Assembly (NCBI GenBank): GCA_020354005.1
Contig: CP070637.1
Coordinates: 2,650,812 to 2,700,476, forward strand
DNA length: 49,665 nucleotides
Source: Ignavibacterium sp.
GTDB lineage: Bacteria > Bacteroidota > Ignavibacteria > Ignavibacteriales > Ignavibacteriaceae
Reading direction: 5' to 3'
Shown: piece by piece, positions 1-10,400 of the stretch
Numbering within the stretch: the stretch's first letter is position 1
Layout: each line of letters opens with the position of its first letter
The notes under the pieces: model-generated
Told to the model about the DNA's origin: nothing
Seen by the model: the letters and a program-made list of their open reading frames with translations, nothing else
Database searches by the model: none
Made by a program: the position numbers and the translations under genes

Positions 1-2
1 TT

Positions 3-755
3 GACACCAGGGGAAACTTATCAGCTTTCTCAACAGAGAAATGGTCGCATCAATTAATTATTGATGATTATGATAACATTTACATTTGTAATGAAGAGTA
101 TAATATGGGAAATGGATGGAACAGTGTAATAAAAATCTCTCCGGATGGTGATGAGAGTTACATTATCCCGCCAACCATAACCGGGAAAGAATTCAGCGGG
201 ACTTTAATTGCGATTGATAAGAATAAAAATATTTATTTCGAGTATGAAAATAGAATCTTCATAAAAACATCTAATGGTAATCCTGCGCTTTACATAAAGA
301 AAAATTTCAATGGAATAACCAATCTCAAATATCTTAGAGGAAACTTGTTCATAGTAGATAAGGAAATAATATTTAAAGTCGATCAGAATAAAAATCTATC
401 GGTCATCACTGATAATTTTATAAATCCCAATCCAGCAGACGGCGCTTATGAGGGACGATATAACTGGGCTACAGGGATTGACTTAGACAACGAAGGAAAT
501 CTAATTGTAGCTTATTATGGGAACAGCCGTGTATTAAAAGTATTAAATGATTGTTCCGTTGATGAGCTGTATTTTGCTGAAGGGAATTGGTATCCGATGG
601 GTGTAGAATATTTCAACAATCACTTGTACATAATGGAAGAAGGTCATGCACCTGGAGATGGACCTACTGCACTGCGAATCATAAAATTAAATTCAGAGGG
701 GAAAATCAAAATTTTAGTCGCTATTGGTCACATTGGCGGTAAATCTGTAAAATAA
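3..755 (+). CDS. Beta-propeller (NHL/SMP-30-like) protein, 5' end missing
   Basis: The reading frame is open from the left edge (codons from base 3) to the TAA at 753-755, so this is the C-terminal part of a longer protein. An ATG at 105 exists, but the frame upstream of it is uninterrupted and reads like the same repeat ('IDDYDNIYICNEEYN'), so 105 is not the true start. The visible part holds several blade-like units with the pattern of a hydrophobic strand, 'DNEGNLIVAYYGNSRVLKV' and a following strand, typical of NHL or gluconolactonase-like propellers. Such proteins are usually exported and bind ligands or act as lactonases. No catalytic residues can be assigned from this fragment, and no sorting tail is present at the C-terminus. 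The fold is fairly clear and the function is unknown. Confidence 0.7.
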   Translation, partial: DTRGNLSAFSTEKWSHQLIIDDYDNIYICNEEYNMGNGWNSVIKISPDGDESYIIPPTITGKEFSGTLIAIDKNKNIYFEYENRIFIKTSNGNPALYIKKNFNGITNLKYLRGNLFIVDKEIIFKVDQNKNLSVITDNFINPNPADGAYEGRYNWATGIDLDNEGNLIVAYYGNSRVLKVLNDCSVDELYFAEGNWYPMGVEYFNNHLYIMEEGHAPGDGPTALRIIKLNSEGKIKILVAIGHIGGKSVK

Positions 756-902
756 TTTTGCACTAAACTAAATCTTAAATCTTCCCCATTAATCCCTGCA
801 AATTGTAGAGTTGGTTGTTTCCTTACGGTACAATTCTTGATAATTACATATTTTTACAATCATTCAATCTTTTAACAGCTTTAATTTTACCGGGAAATAA
901 GA

Positions 903-2069
903 ATGAAATTTTTATCTACTTTACTAATATCACTTGTAATCATCATAAATATCAATGCGCAGGACATCAGTTTTGCTCCGCCACAAATAAATCCTTTCGG
1001 TTTAGCAGATGCTGGCGGTTCAGTTCGCCCCGTGTTTGTTGATATAGATAATGACGGTGATTTAGATTGTTTTGATGGGCTTGAGAACGGACAAACTGCT
1101 TACTTTAGAAATAATGGATCACCATTTATACCTTCCTTTGGTCAGTGGACAAATGCAAATTTATTCGGAATTATTGATGTTGGACTAAATTCAGCCCCTG
1201 CTTTTACTGACATAAATAATGATAATAAAGATGATGCATTCGTAGGAGAGATTGCCGGGGATATCTACTATTTCAGAAATATCGGCTCTCTTTCTTCACC
1301 AAGTTTTGCAGCTCAAATCGTAAATCCCTCCGGTATTTCGAGGCTTGGTACTTATTATTCGCCAGCATTTGTTGATATTGATGATGATGGCGATATGGAT
1401 CTGTTTGTTGGAGTTCTCACAGGGGATATATTGTATTTTCTGAATACTGGAGATGTAAACAACTTCCAATTTGCTAGTGGAGTAACAAACCCATTTAATT
1501 TTTCTAATGCCGGATCACGGGCTGCAATTTCATTTACTGATATTGATAATGATGGAGATTATGATGCATTTGTTGGAAACTCTTCAGGCAATATACTTGG
1601 TTATGAAAATATCGGAGATAAGAATTTTCCACTTTTTAACTCACCAGTTCCAAATCCATTCGGCTTAACAAATGTAATTCAATCGGCCACACCAACATTT
1701 GCAGATATAGATAATGATGGCAGAGATGATTGTTTTGTGGGTAACACAGCCGGGAACATTTATTACTTTAGAAATACATCAGTAGTAAGTGTAGAAAGCG
1801 AACAGAACTCGGATATAGTTGAACTAAAAGCTTATCCAAACCCTGTTAGCTCTGTACTGAATATTAATGCAGCAAACAACATAACTACCGAACACATTTC
1901 TGTATTCAATATTTTAGGACAAAGAATTAATGTTAATGCTAATACCTCGACCAATTTAATTTCACTTGATTTTTCTTCTTTAACTAATGGCATATATCTG
2001 CTCGTTGTAACAAACGATAAATTAAACTTTGTTACAAAGGTGATTAAAACAGGGAAGGCAGTCAGATAG
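903..2069 (+). CDS. Secreted VCBS/FG-GAP repeat protein with type IX secretion sorting domain
   Basis: The 388-residue product begins with a signal peptide (MKFLSTLLISLVIIININA, then Q). Five tandem repeats of about 58 residues follow, each with a 'DIDNDGDxDxFVG' acidic loop and an 'IYYFRNxG' strand. These are VCBS/FG-GAP-type propeller blades with calcium-binding-like DxDxDG loops. The last ~75 residues ('AYPNPVSSVLNI...VFNILGQRI...GIYLLVV...KVIKTGK') are a canonical type-A C-terminal sorting domain of the type IX (Por) secretion system. That domain directs cargo across the outer membrane and is normally cleaved. The likely role is a surface-attached or released adhesion or binding protein. 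An overlapping reading frame at 815-1042 is a shadow. This gene is one of the main clues to the taxonomy of the host. Confidence 0.9.
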   Translation: MKFLSTLLISLVIIININAQDISFAPPQINPFGLADAGGSVRPVFVDIDNDGDLDCFDGLENGQTAYFRNNGSPFIPSFGQWTNANLFGIIDVGLNSAPAFTDINNDNKDDAFVGEIAGDIYYFRNIGSLSSPSFAAQIVNPSGISRLGTYYSPAFVDIDDDGDMDLFVGVLTGDILYFLNTGDVNNFQFASGVTNPFNFSNAGSRAAISFTDIDNDGDYDAFVGNSSGNILGYENIGDKNFPLFNSPVPNPFGLTNVIQSATPTFADIDNDGRDDCFVGNTAGNIYYFRNTSVVSVESEQNSDIVELKAYPNPVSSVLNINAANNITTEHISVFNILGQRINVNANTSTNLISLDFSSLTNGIYLLVVTNDKLNFVTKVIKTGKAVR

Positions 2070-2175
2070 TTTTTCTTCTTTTCTGTTATATAATACCTTA
2101 GGTCCTATATACAAAGAATCTTTGTAATCATTTTTGTATCCTTCCTTTATGATAATCTTAATGTTTTAAATTGAT

Positions 2176-3369
2176 GTGAAGCATCCCTGGAGCGGATTAA
2201 GAAATATTCCCAGAAATATTTGGCTGATATCTGTAACTGCTCTAATTAACAGAGCAGGTATGATGGTACTGCCTTTTATGGCACTTTACGCCGTTGAAGA
2301 GCTTGAGGTTTCTCCAGCTAAGGCCGGATTAATATTAGCGTTTTATGGTATAGGTGCTTTTATATCGGCACCATTTGCCGGTAAGTTAAGTGATCGGTTG
2401 GGTGCTGTAATCCTGATGCGAATTTCGCTTATCGGTTCCGGTTTATTTTTAATTATTTATTCCTTTGTTACAAGCTTTATTGCTTTCCTTCTTTTAACTT
2501 TGATTTGGGCTGTTATCGCAGAAGCGTTTCGTCCTGCAAGTATGTCTTTCATTTCCGATGAGGTACCGGCTGAAAGAAGAAAAACAGCTTTTGCACTTAA
2601 CCGTCTTGCAATTAATCTTGGGATGAGTGTCGGGCCAGTATTTGGTGGAATTCTCAGTACAATTAATTTTTCTTTACTCTTCTATGTTGATGGACTAACA
2701 TCTATAGCAGCAGGTGTGTATCTTATCTTTTGTGGGATTAAAGATCGGACATCAGTCGAGACTGAACCCCAAACCAACATAGAAGATGAACTACCCAAAA
2801 AGAAATTTTCAATTTTAAGTAATAGAAAATTTCTTTATTACTTAATTGCAATTATTCCAGTCCAGATTGTTTTCTTCCAGCACATAGGCTCTCTACCAAT
2901 ATTCATAGTTGAGCAGTTGATGTTTTCAAAATCAACGTTTGGATTTTTGATGGCTATAAATACAGTGATGATAATTCTTATCGAGGTCCCGCTGAATGAC
3001 GCAATGAGAATGTGGCCCGACTGGAAAGCGTTGATGCTGGGAGCAATACTTACTGGGATTGGATTTGGATTAACCATTTTTGGTTTTAACAGTTACATAC
3101 TGATTTTTTCTATTGTTTTGTGGACGTTTGGTGAAATGATATTCTTTCCTTCAGCAGGAAATTACGTTGCTGAACATTCCCCGGAGAATATGCGTGGTGA
3201 ATATATGGGTTATTTTCAGATGACATTTAGTTTTTCATTTATGATTGGGCCTTTATTGGGAACTATTGTGCTCGAGGAATTTGGTGCAACAGTTGTCTGG
3301 ACCGGAACTTTTATTTTAGGGATGATTACAGCCGCAATGATGCTTAATTTGAAAAGTAAAAAAGGATAG
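2176..3369 (+). CDS. Major facilitator superfamily transporter
   Basis: The 397-residue protein is strongly hydrophobic, with about 12 membrane helices split by a charged central loop around residues 190-215 ('EPQTNIEDELPKKK'). The loop after helix 2 carries the MFS motif A (GKLSDRLGAV, about residues 69-78), and 'RPASMSFISDEVPAERR' resembles the helix 4-5 region of drug and sugar exporters. The start is GTG at 2176, because an ATG two bases upstream runs straight into TGA and an in-frame stop lies at 2167. Length and motif fit multidrug-efflux-like MFS members of the MdtH type. The substrate cannot be inferred. It converges on the minus-strand gene ending at 3407. Confidence 0.85.
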   Translation: MKHPWSGLRNIPRNIWLISVTALINRAGMMVLPFMALYAVEELEVSPAKAGLILAFYGIGAFISAPFAGKLSDRLGAVILMRISLIGSGLFLIIYSFVTSFIAFLLLTLIWAVIAEAFRPASMSFISDEVPAERRKTAFALNRLAINLGMSVGPVFGGILSTINFSLLFYVDGLTSIAAGVYLIFCGIKDRTSVETEPQTNIEDELPKKKFSILSNRKFLYYLIAIIPVQIVFFQHIGSLPIFIVEQLMFSKSTFGFLMAINTVMIILIEVPLNDAMRMWPDWKALMLGAILTGIGFGLTIFGFNSYILIFSIVLWTFGEMIFFPSAGNYVAEHSPENMRGEYMGYFQMTFSFSFMIGPLLGTIVLEEFGATVVWTGTFILGMITAAMMLNLKSKKG

Positions 3370-3406
3370 TCATAGTTATTGCTGTTAATATAAGCCGTAA
3401 CAACCT

Positions 3407-4645
3407 TTAACTTGCTTGAGTCTTTGAGCTTCTCTTTCTGTACATTATCGCAACACCTGCAACAGCTAATAGTGCAACTAAAACATAAATCCAATCAAAT
3501 GAAGATGGTGTTAGTCTTCCTTTCCAATCTGAAATCTTTAATTCAATTCTTTCCTTACTTTCAATCGAAAGCATTTCATTTTCAATTAAATACGGAATCC
3601 ACTTGTGATTGATTACTTTAAACCATGTGCTGTCAACAAAAATCGAATATGTTTTTTCTGATTCATCAAGACTTTTAACACCAATGTTCTTTATTTCTTC
3701 ATCTATAAAAGATGTAAGCACATTTGTAAATTCATCTCCATTTGTAAATTCAAGCAGATAAATTTCATTAAAGGCAAACTCTGCTTTGATATTAATCCAT
3801 GCTTCGTAATCCACCGTCAAGTACCATAATGTAAATAGCGAATCTATTTGTTTTATTTCATTTGCCTTCTGTTTCTTTGCTGTATAGACATCAACAAGTT
3901 TTACACCCTCATATTGCCAAAAATTTGAAAAGTCTTTTTGCTGCTTTTTTATCTCTGATAAATCGTCCGGTTCGAGAGTAGTTACTTCAATAAATTTAAT
4001 ATTATCCATCAAAGATTTTTTGATGTTTGCAAGTACGTTACCCTTTTCAGCTTCAATATAAACCTGGTTTTGTTCCTCGGGGGTAAGCACGGTCCTCTCT
4101 GGCGTTAATTGGGGCATAAGACTATCAACTATACTTAAAATTAATTCATCTCTTCTCTTTAAAGATGTTCTTAAACTGGCAACCAATCTTTCAAGTTCAG
4201 CAATCTTCCTAGCATTCTTCTTATTTACATATTCATACTCCTGAATTTTATTTATCAACTCGGTATTCCTTTGGTTCAGAATGGCTATCTGTTCTTTTAA
4301 CTCAATGTTCTCCGTTTGAAGAACATCAATCGTTGTAAAATCCTGGTTCCGTATAACAAAATCCATATCAAGTTTGTCAAACACCTTATCAAAATTATCC
4401 GGATAAAGGCTTTTGTCTAATAAATCTTTTTTATTCGCATATTCTTTTCTGAAATTATCAATCTTTGCTACTATTGAATTTAATTCTTCCAGGTTGCTAG
4501 CTGTATTAATTGATTCCTCCAGCTCTTTATATTGCTGTTTGAATGATTGAACAATTTCATAATCTGATTGGGCAAATACTTTAAATGCTAATGAACAAAG
4601 GAGTATAACAACTATTGTTATGAAAATTGAATTCGCTAACTTCAT
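3407..4645 (-). CDS. Exported coiled-coil protein with C-terminal membrane anchor
   Basis: I do not recognise this 412-residue family. It has an N-terminal signal sequence (IFITIVVILLCSLAFKVFAQ). A heptad-rich segment at roughly residues 105-170 ('ENIELKEQIAILNQRN', 'RKIAELERLVASLRTSLKR') is predicted to form a coiled coil. A globular middle part follows, and near the C-terminus a single membrane helix (WIYVLVALLAVAGVAIMYRK) is followed by basic residues. The topology is therefore an outside-facing domain anchored in the inner membrane by its C-terminus. Its ATG overlaps the stop of the upstream lipoprotein gene by four bases (ATGA), so the two are translationally coupled and probably act together at the cell envelope. 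Confidence 0.75.
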   Translation of the reverse strand: MKLANSIFITIVVILLCSLAFKVFAQSDYEIVQSFKQQYKELEESINTASNLEELNSIVAKIDNFRKEYANKKDLLDKSLYPDNFDKVFDKLDMDFVIRNQDFTTIDVLQTENIELKEQIAILNQRNTELINKIQEYEYVNKKNARKIAELERLVASLRTSLKRRDELILSIVDSLMPQLTPERTVLTPEEQNQVYIEAEKGNVLANIKKSLMDNIKFIEVTTLEPDDLSEIKKQQKDFSNFWQYEGVKLVDVYTAKKQKANEIKQIDSLFTLWYLTVDYEAWINIKAEFAFNEIYLLEFTNGDEFTNVLTSFIDEEIKNIGVKSLDESEKTYSIFVDSTWFKVINHKWIPYLIENEMLSIESKERIELKISDWKGRLTPSSFDWIYVLVALLAVAGVAIMYRKRSSKTQAS

Positions 4646-5094
4646 TTTTTATTCCTGTCTATTCCGGTGTTTGTGATGTATAGACTTTTATCACCATCTA
4701 TAAGCTCAACATAAGGCTCTCGCTGGTTGAGCGCCGGATTCTCAACACCAAACTCAGATATAAAAATTTTATTGTCCAGCACCATTGCTCCATGATTCAT
4801 CTTAAATACATAAACATTCTTAAATTTGTTTGCAGTTATAAAGTAAAAGCCGTTAACATCACGCAGAATTCTAATTTCTTTTGCTTTGTACGCTGATGAA
4901 TCATTAAACTCTTCAAAGAATAAACTTTTAGTATCAAAAGAGAATGAGTATCTGTCATCACTCACCATTCCGGTTTCATCAACGGGTAATACTGACTCGA
5001 TAGGCCAGGCGAAATTTGCGGGCTGAAGAGAAAGTGCTGCGCATCCGGCAAGAAGTCCAAGTAAAAGAAATGAAAGAATTTTGGTCTGCTTCAA
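4642..5094 (-). CDS. Small lipoprotein of unknown function
   Basis: The 150-residue product starts with a lipoprotein signal (MKQTKILSFLLLGLLAGCAA), with a lipobox LAGC and Cys at residue 18. The mature part is beta-rich with no domain I recognise ('YIFITANKFKNVYVFK'-like strands and 'REPYVELIDGDKSLYIT' near the end). It is the first gene of a two-gene operon: its stop codon overlaps by four bases the start of the coiled-coil membrane protein at 3407-4645. A lipoprotein plus a long coiled-coil anchored protein suggests an envelope complex, but no function can be named. Confidence 0.7.
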   Translation of the reverse strand: MKQTKILSFLLLGLLAGCAALSLQPANFAWPIESVLPVDETGMVSDDRYSFSFDTKSLFFEEFNDSSAYKAKEIRILRDVNGFYFITANKFKNVYVFKMNHGAMVLDNKIFISEFGVENPALNQREPYVELIDGDKSLYITNTGIDRNKK

Positions 5095-5294
5095 TTATCC
5101 TCCTGCAAAAATGAATTCGTTTAAATTGTAAGATAATGAAATTATTATTATCTGTTCATTTGAGGAAATTGGACCTTTTGGAAACATAACTTTTGTTTTT
5201 CATTAAAAGCTTAGAGACTATTTAACGATGTGGTCAATTTCACACATCAATAAAAATTATACAATAAATTACAGTATGAGTTATTGGCAATCAC

Positions 5295-5366
5295 GAATTC
5301 TATATTCTAGAAAAAATAACTTAATCTTGAAAAAATCATCTATTTTAGCTGAAAATTATAGAATTC
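5295..5366. repeat. Inverted repeat in the 400-bp gap upstream of the ParA gene
   Basis: The 5095-5495 gap holds no gene and is very AT-rich. Its only clear structure is a perfect 10-bp inverted repeat, GAATTCTATA (5295-5304) and TATAGAATTC (5357-5366), about 52 bases apart. It lies about 130 bases before the GTG of the orphan ParA gene and could be an operator, but chance is possible in such AT-rich DNA. Confidence 0.35.
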
Positions 5367-5495
5367 AGTAAATAAACCACATAATTTCAATTAGTTAATA
5401 TTTTATGGAAATGATTGTGTTTAACAAATAAATTTTATATGTTTTTTATCCCAATTGATAATTTTGAATGTAGGGGTTAAAATTGTAGGTGTGAG

Positions 5496-6314
5496 GTGGC
5501 CAAAAAAATAGCTATAAGCGTTCCAAAAGGGGGCGTTGGCAAGACAACAACTGCTGTGAACCTTGCTGCAGGCTTTGCTGTTGCCGAAAAGAAAACTCTT
5601 CTTATTGATTTTGATCCCGCCGGTGCTTGTTCACTTTCCCTCGGTTTTAACGAGGACACAATTCACGGTGATATATTTCAGGTTTTTAGTTTCGTAAAAT
5701 TTATAGATGGAGTAATCCATAAAACCGAACTGCCCAATTTAGATTTTATTCCCTGTATTGTAAACTCTTTTGATTTAGAGGAGCGAATACACAAACTAAG
5801 CAGAAACATTTACCTGTTTTCAAATGTGCTTGAGCAGGAGACACTCACGGAGTATGAATATATAATTATAGACTGTCCGCCATACATGAGAGGTTTAACA
5901 ACCATTGCACTTGCAGCAGCAGACTCAGTAATAATTCCGGTTCGTGCAGGAAAGTTTTCAGTTTCGGCTTTGAAGAAGATGTTTACACAGATTGAATGGG
6001 TTAAAGCAAATATAAACAGCGATTTAAAGATAGAAGGTATTTTGCTGAACATGTACGAAGCAAATACCAGGGCGTGGGAACTAACTGTAAAAGCATTAAG
6101 TAAACACTTCAAGGAATACATGCTCAAAACAGTCATTCCCAAAAGCATATCTGTATCCGAAGCTGAATTTTACGGACGACCTTCGATGTTATTTAAAGTA
6201 AAATCCAAAGGTTCCCTGGCATATTTAGATTTAACTGAAGAACTATTAGCCAGACACTCCAAACCAAATATTTACAGGCTCCCCGGAGAAGGTCTCTCTA
6301 ACATGGGTGGCTAG
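5496..6314 (+). CDS. ParA/Soj-family ATPase (orphan)
   Basis: The 272-residue protein carries the deviant Walker A box of ParA/MinD ATPases (KGGVGKTT, residues 11-18, including the signature lysine). It has Walker A' 'LLIDFDPAG' and Walker B 'YIIIDCPP', followed by 'ADSVIIPVRAGKFSVSALKKM' as in chromosomal Soj. These proteins form nucleotide-dependent dimers that bind DNA or membrane and position plasmids, chromosomes or protein clusters. The start is GTG at 5496 after a weak AGG-like site. There is no ParB gene and no parS-like 16-mer next to it, so it is an orphan. Orphan ParAs often position chemoreceptors, carboxysomes or other machines rather than segregate DNA. The C-terminal ~25 residues ('KPNIYRLPGEGLSNMGG') are glycine/proline-rich and possibly disordered. 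Confidence 0.85.
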   Translation: MAKKIAISVPKGGVGKTTTAVNLAAGFAVAEKKTLLIDFDPAGACSLSLGFNEDTIHGDIFQVFSFVKFIDGVIHKTELPNLDFIPCIVNSFDLEERIHKLSRNIYLFSNVLEQETLTEYEYIIIDCPPYMRGLTTIALAAADSVIIPVRAGKFSVSALKKMFTQIEWVKANINSDLKIEGILLNMYEANTRAWELTVKALSKHFKEYMLKTVIPKSISVSEAEFYGRPSMLFKVKSKGSLAYLDLTEELLARHSKPNIYRLPGEGLSNMGG

Positions 6315-6517
6315 ATTTTTCAATCTAGTTATTCATATCTTTCGTTAAGAATAAATTCCTCTCATTTGACTGAAATAACAAAAACATTTTAAAAGATTTT
6401 TGCCAGAATGCTTTATCTTTGTGTATTATAAAAGGCAAACTAGTTGGAATTATATATTTATTAAGGTGTTAATCTGTTATTATTTGATAATCATCTTAAC
6501 TAAATAAGGAGGTTGCT

Positions 6518-6712
6518 ATGAATACAACAGAATTAATAATTAATAGTGAAGATGCAAAAATTCTTGCTGATGTACTGGAAAGCAACATTTCCGAGCTTTC
6601 AGCAGAGATTAGTGATACAGACAGATTGGATTTCCGCGAGAATCTTAAATCTAAGAGGATGGTTCTCCAGAGAATTCTTGCTGAGATAAAAAAGCAGGAG
6701 AACATTGGGTAA
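6518..6712 (+). CDS. Small helical protein, conserved hypothetical
   Basis: This 64-residue acidic protein is preceded by a strong AAGGAGG site at the right distance from the ATG. The sequence is almost entirely helical, with heptad spacing ('SEDAKILADVLESNISELSAEI', then 'DRLDFRENLKSKR'), and resembles short hypothetical proteins that are widespread in bacteria and form a two-helix hairpin. No cysteines, signal peptide or DNA-binding motif are visible. It stands alone between the ParA gene and a secreted NTF2-like protein. Function unknown. Confidence 0.7.
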   Translation: MNTTELIINSEDAKILADVLESNISELSAEISDTDRLDFRENLKSKRMVLQRILAEIKKQENIG

Positions 6713-6837
6713 AGAATCACTAGCAAAGTAAAAATAATTTCACATTCTACTTGTTGATTAGCATATCTTTTATAATATTAAAGCATACTTAAACCACATC
6801 TTTATTTATTAACCATTATTAATTTTAGGAGGACAAA

Positions 6838-7287
6838 ATGAAATATCTTTTGTTTGTTCTGTTTCTTTTCTTGCTTTTAACCGGACTTTCTTCTGCTCAG
6901 GAATGGACCGCTGAGCAAAAAGAAGTATGGGCAGGTGTACAGAAGTACTGGGAAATTGATGAAAGTGATCGACTGGCGTTCCTGGAGTACTTCGACGATT
7001 CATATCTTGGCTGGTCTTACGATACTGAGGCACCGGGAACAAGAGACGATGTTGTCAAATCATTTACTTATTGGTCTAAAAAAGGAAAGCCTCAGTTCAA
7101 TAACTTAACTCCGGCCAGAATCTGGGTTAACGGTAATTTTGCATTCGTTCATTACTATTACACACAGGTTGTTGAAAGGGCAGACGGAACACCAAGACAG
7201 GAGAAAGGTCGCTGGACAGATATACTTATGAAAAAAGGTGGCAAGTGGATGATTGTTGGTGACCACGGTGGAGAAATAAAAAAATAA
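6838..7287 (+). CDS. Secreted NTF2-like (SnoaL/DUF4440-type) protein
   Basis: The 149-residue product has a signal peptide (MKYLLFVLFLFLLLTGLSSA, then Q), with an AGGAGG site upstream. The mature part is an NTF2-like cone: helical start 'EQKEVWAGVQKYWEIDESDRLAFLEYF', a 'YTYWSKKG' helix, then strands 'ARIWVNGNFAFVHYYYTQVV' and 'GRWTDILMKKGGKWMIVGDHGGEI'. The 'GRWTDILMKKGGKWMIV' ending is typical of DUF4440/SnoaL_3 proteins. Whether it is an enzyme or a binding protein cannot be told. It is the first of six exported or cytosolic NTF2-like proteins in this window. Confidence 0.8.
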   Translation: MKYLLFVLFLFLLLTGLSSAQEWTAEQKEVWAGVQKYWEIDESDRLAFLEYFDDSYLGWSYDTEAPGTRDDVVKSFTYWSKKGKPQFNNLTPARIWVNGNFAFVHYYYTQVVERADGTPRQEKGRWTDILMKKGGKWMIVGDHGGEIKK

Positions 7288-7315
7288 AATCAACTTTTCT
7301 TTTAAGCTTCCTATG

Positions 7316-7336
7316 GGGCGGAGTATAGCTTCGCCC
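7316..7336 (+). terminator. Weak hairpin after the NTF2-like gene
   Basis: GGGCGGAG and CTTCGCCC can pair (one G-U) around a 5-base loop about 30 bases after the stop codon. The following sequence is only moderately T-rich, so termination here is uncertain. Confidence 0.35.
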
Positions 7337-7465
7337 TTATAATTCTCATTTAAAAATTCATTTCGATAATACTGTCCTTGTAATTACCGTTGAGCAACTT
7401 ACATTTTTCTTGAGTTTCCAAGCGACTATGGTTAGCTTAGTATAAGTGTTTATTAGCTAATAACT

Positions 7466-10400
7466 ATGTTCATGATAGCAATGCACAATTGCACTTATAG
7501 AAAAAATTATTCTGATAGACGATATAAACGCAACCGATTTCCTGCTTTTTTCATATTATTTTTACTCTTCATTTTAATTTCTCCTGAAAAGATTTTCACT
7601 CAAAGCACAGATTTAAACTTTGAACAAATTTTTCTTGAAGATGGTTTATCTCAGAGTATTGTAAAGAGCATATTGCAGGATAAAAAAGGCTTAATGTACT
7701 TTGGAACCGAAGATGGATTAAACATTTATGATGGCTATAGGTTTAGTGTACTAAGAAATGATCCTCAGGATACTAATAGCTTAAGTTATAATGATATAAA
7801 TGTATTATGTGAGGATCGGGCCGGTATTATTTGGATAGGAACTTTCAATGCCGGGTTGAACAAATACAATCCTAATCAAAACCAATTTAAAAGATTTTTA
7901 CATAATCCGCACAATGAAGAAAGTATCAGTCATGATAATATTAACGAAATAATTGAAGCAAATGATGGGTCGATTTGGGTGGGAACAGATTTCGGTTTGA
8001 ATAAAATTTTTATTAATGATAGCACTAAAGGGACATATTCAATAGTAAGATTTTTAGCTAATGCAAATAATCCCAATAGCCTTTCCAACAATATTGTAAG
8101 GACCATAATTCAAGATAATCATGGAACGTTTTGGATAGGTACAGATGGTGGATTGAACAGTATGAAAATTTCAAAAGCGAATGACCACAATGTCGAATTC
8201 AATAATTATAAATCCAATCCATCAAATCCCAAAAGTATAAGTAATGATGTAATCAGAACCATCTATCAAGACAGTGCAGGAAGAATATGGGTAGGAACAG
8301 ATTTCGGATTAAATATGATAACAACAACTGAATCTGACGGTAATATTGAATTTGTTTCTTATTTAAACAACCCGAATGAGCAATCGAGCATTAGCAATAA
8401 TGAAGTTTACGATCTATTGGAAGGTGAGCGGGGAATATTGTGGGTGGGAACAAATGGTGGCGGTATTAATCTATTTGATACGGAAACCAGAACTTTTTCC
8501 AAGTACATCCACGATCCATTAGATGCACGAACACTTAGCTATAATGAAATCAGGGCATTATATAAAGACAGATCAGGTATAATGTGGATTGGAACATACG
8601 GTGGTGGGATTGATAAAGTCTCGAGAGGAACAAACCAGTTTCTTCACTATAACCACAACCCAAATGATACCAATAGTCTTAGCCACCCAATTATCTGGTC
8701 AATTTATGAAGACAGCAATAAGATACTCTGGATTGGAACCCACGGTGGGGGACTGGATAAACTAGACCGAAAAGCTTATCGCTATGAACATTTTGAACAC
8801 AGCGAAATTAATCCAAACAGTATAAGTAATGATATCGTTCGGATGATATATGGCGATAGTAAAGGTATGTTGTGGATAGGAACGCACGGTGGTGGTATAA
8901 ATCTATTTAATCCACACACAAATATTTTTAAAAGTTATAAAAACGATCCTGATGATCCATACAGTCTGGGTCACGATGAAATTAGAGGTATTTACGAAGA
9001 TGAATACGGCACAATATGGATAGGAACTTATGGCAGAGGTTTAGATAGATTCGATAGGGAAACCGAAACATTTACACATTTCAGACACGATCCTGATAAT
9101 AGAGAGAGCATAAGTAATAATTTCGTTAGAGTAATATATGAAGATAAGGCTGGCAACTTATGGATCGGGACAGAAGGTGGTGGATTAAATAAATTCAATG
9201 GGGATGATGGCACCTTTAAATATTATAGAAATGATCCCGATGATTCAACATCTATAAATAATGACTACATATTCACTATTCATGAAGACCCTTCGGGGAT
9301 AATATGGCTTGGAACATGGGGAGGCGGTCTAAATAGATTCAACCCGGAAACGGAAACATTTAGTAACTACTCAATGAAAAACGGACTACCGAGTAATGCA
9401 ATCTACGGTATCTTAGAAGATGAAAATGGGAATTTGTGGATTAGTACAAATAATGGGCTTTCACGGTTTAATCCGTTAACTAAAGAATTTAAAAACTTTA
9501 ATATTAAAGATGGACTACAAAATAATGAGTTTAATGGTGGATCATACTTTACAAGTAAAAGTGGTGAAATGTTCTTCGGTGGTATAAATGGATTTAATGC
9601 TTTTTACCCCAATAGAATAATTGACAACACATACATTCCTCCCGTAGTTATCACATCATTCCAAAAATTTAATGAGCCAGTTCAATTCAATAAGCCACTT
9701 TCAGAAATTGATGAAATAGAGCTTACCTATGAAGATTATGTATTCTCCTTTGAGTTTGCAGCGCTTGACTATACTGCTCCAGAGAAGAATGCATATGCAT
9801 ATAAGATGGATGGTCTGGATGAAGACTGGATATATACTAATTCAGAAAAGAGATTTGCTTCTTATACTACATTACCTCCGGGGCATTACACATTTAAAGT
9901 AAAAGGTTCAAACAGTGATGGTGTTTGGAATGAAGAGGCTGCCTCAATTAATTTGATAATCCATCCGCCGTTCTGGATGACCTGGTGGTTTAGAGCTATT
10001 AGTATAATTGCAGTTTTACTTATTGCATTTTGGTTATATAAAAGAAGGGTTAGACGATTAGAAGAAAAAAGGAAGATATTGACTGAACGATTGGAAGAAA
10101 AAACAAAACATTCCAATGAGCTGCAAAGTGCACTATCTGAAGTTGAACTTTTGAAGAATAGACTGCAAGCAGAAAACGTTTACTTACAAGATGAGATAAA
10201 ACTTCAACATAATTTCGAAAATATTATAACACAAAGTGAAGAATTAAAAAAAGTATTGCATAAAGTTGAGCAAGTAGCTTCAACAGATGCAACAGTATTA
10301 ATCCTTGGAGAATCTGGAACCGGAAAGGAACTACTGGCTCGCGCTGTTCACAACATTAGTGACCGCGCTGATAGACCACTGGTAAAAGTTAATTGCTCTG

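Noticed and set aside
5496..6314. A plasmid or chromosome partition locus
   Set aside because: Only ParA is present; no ParB gene or parS-like clusters are seen.
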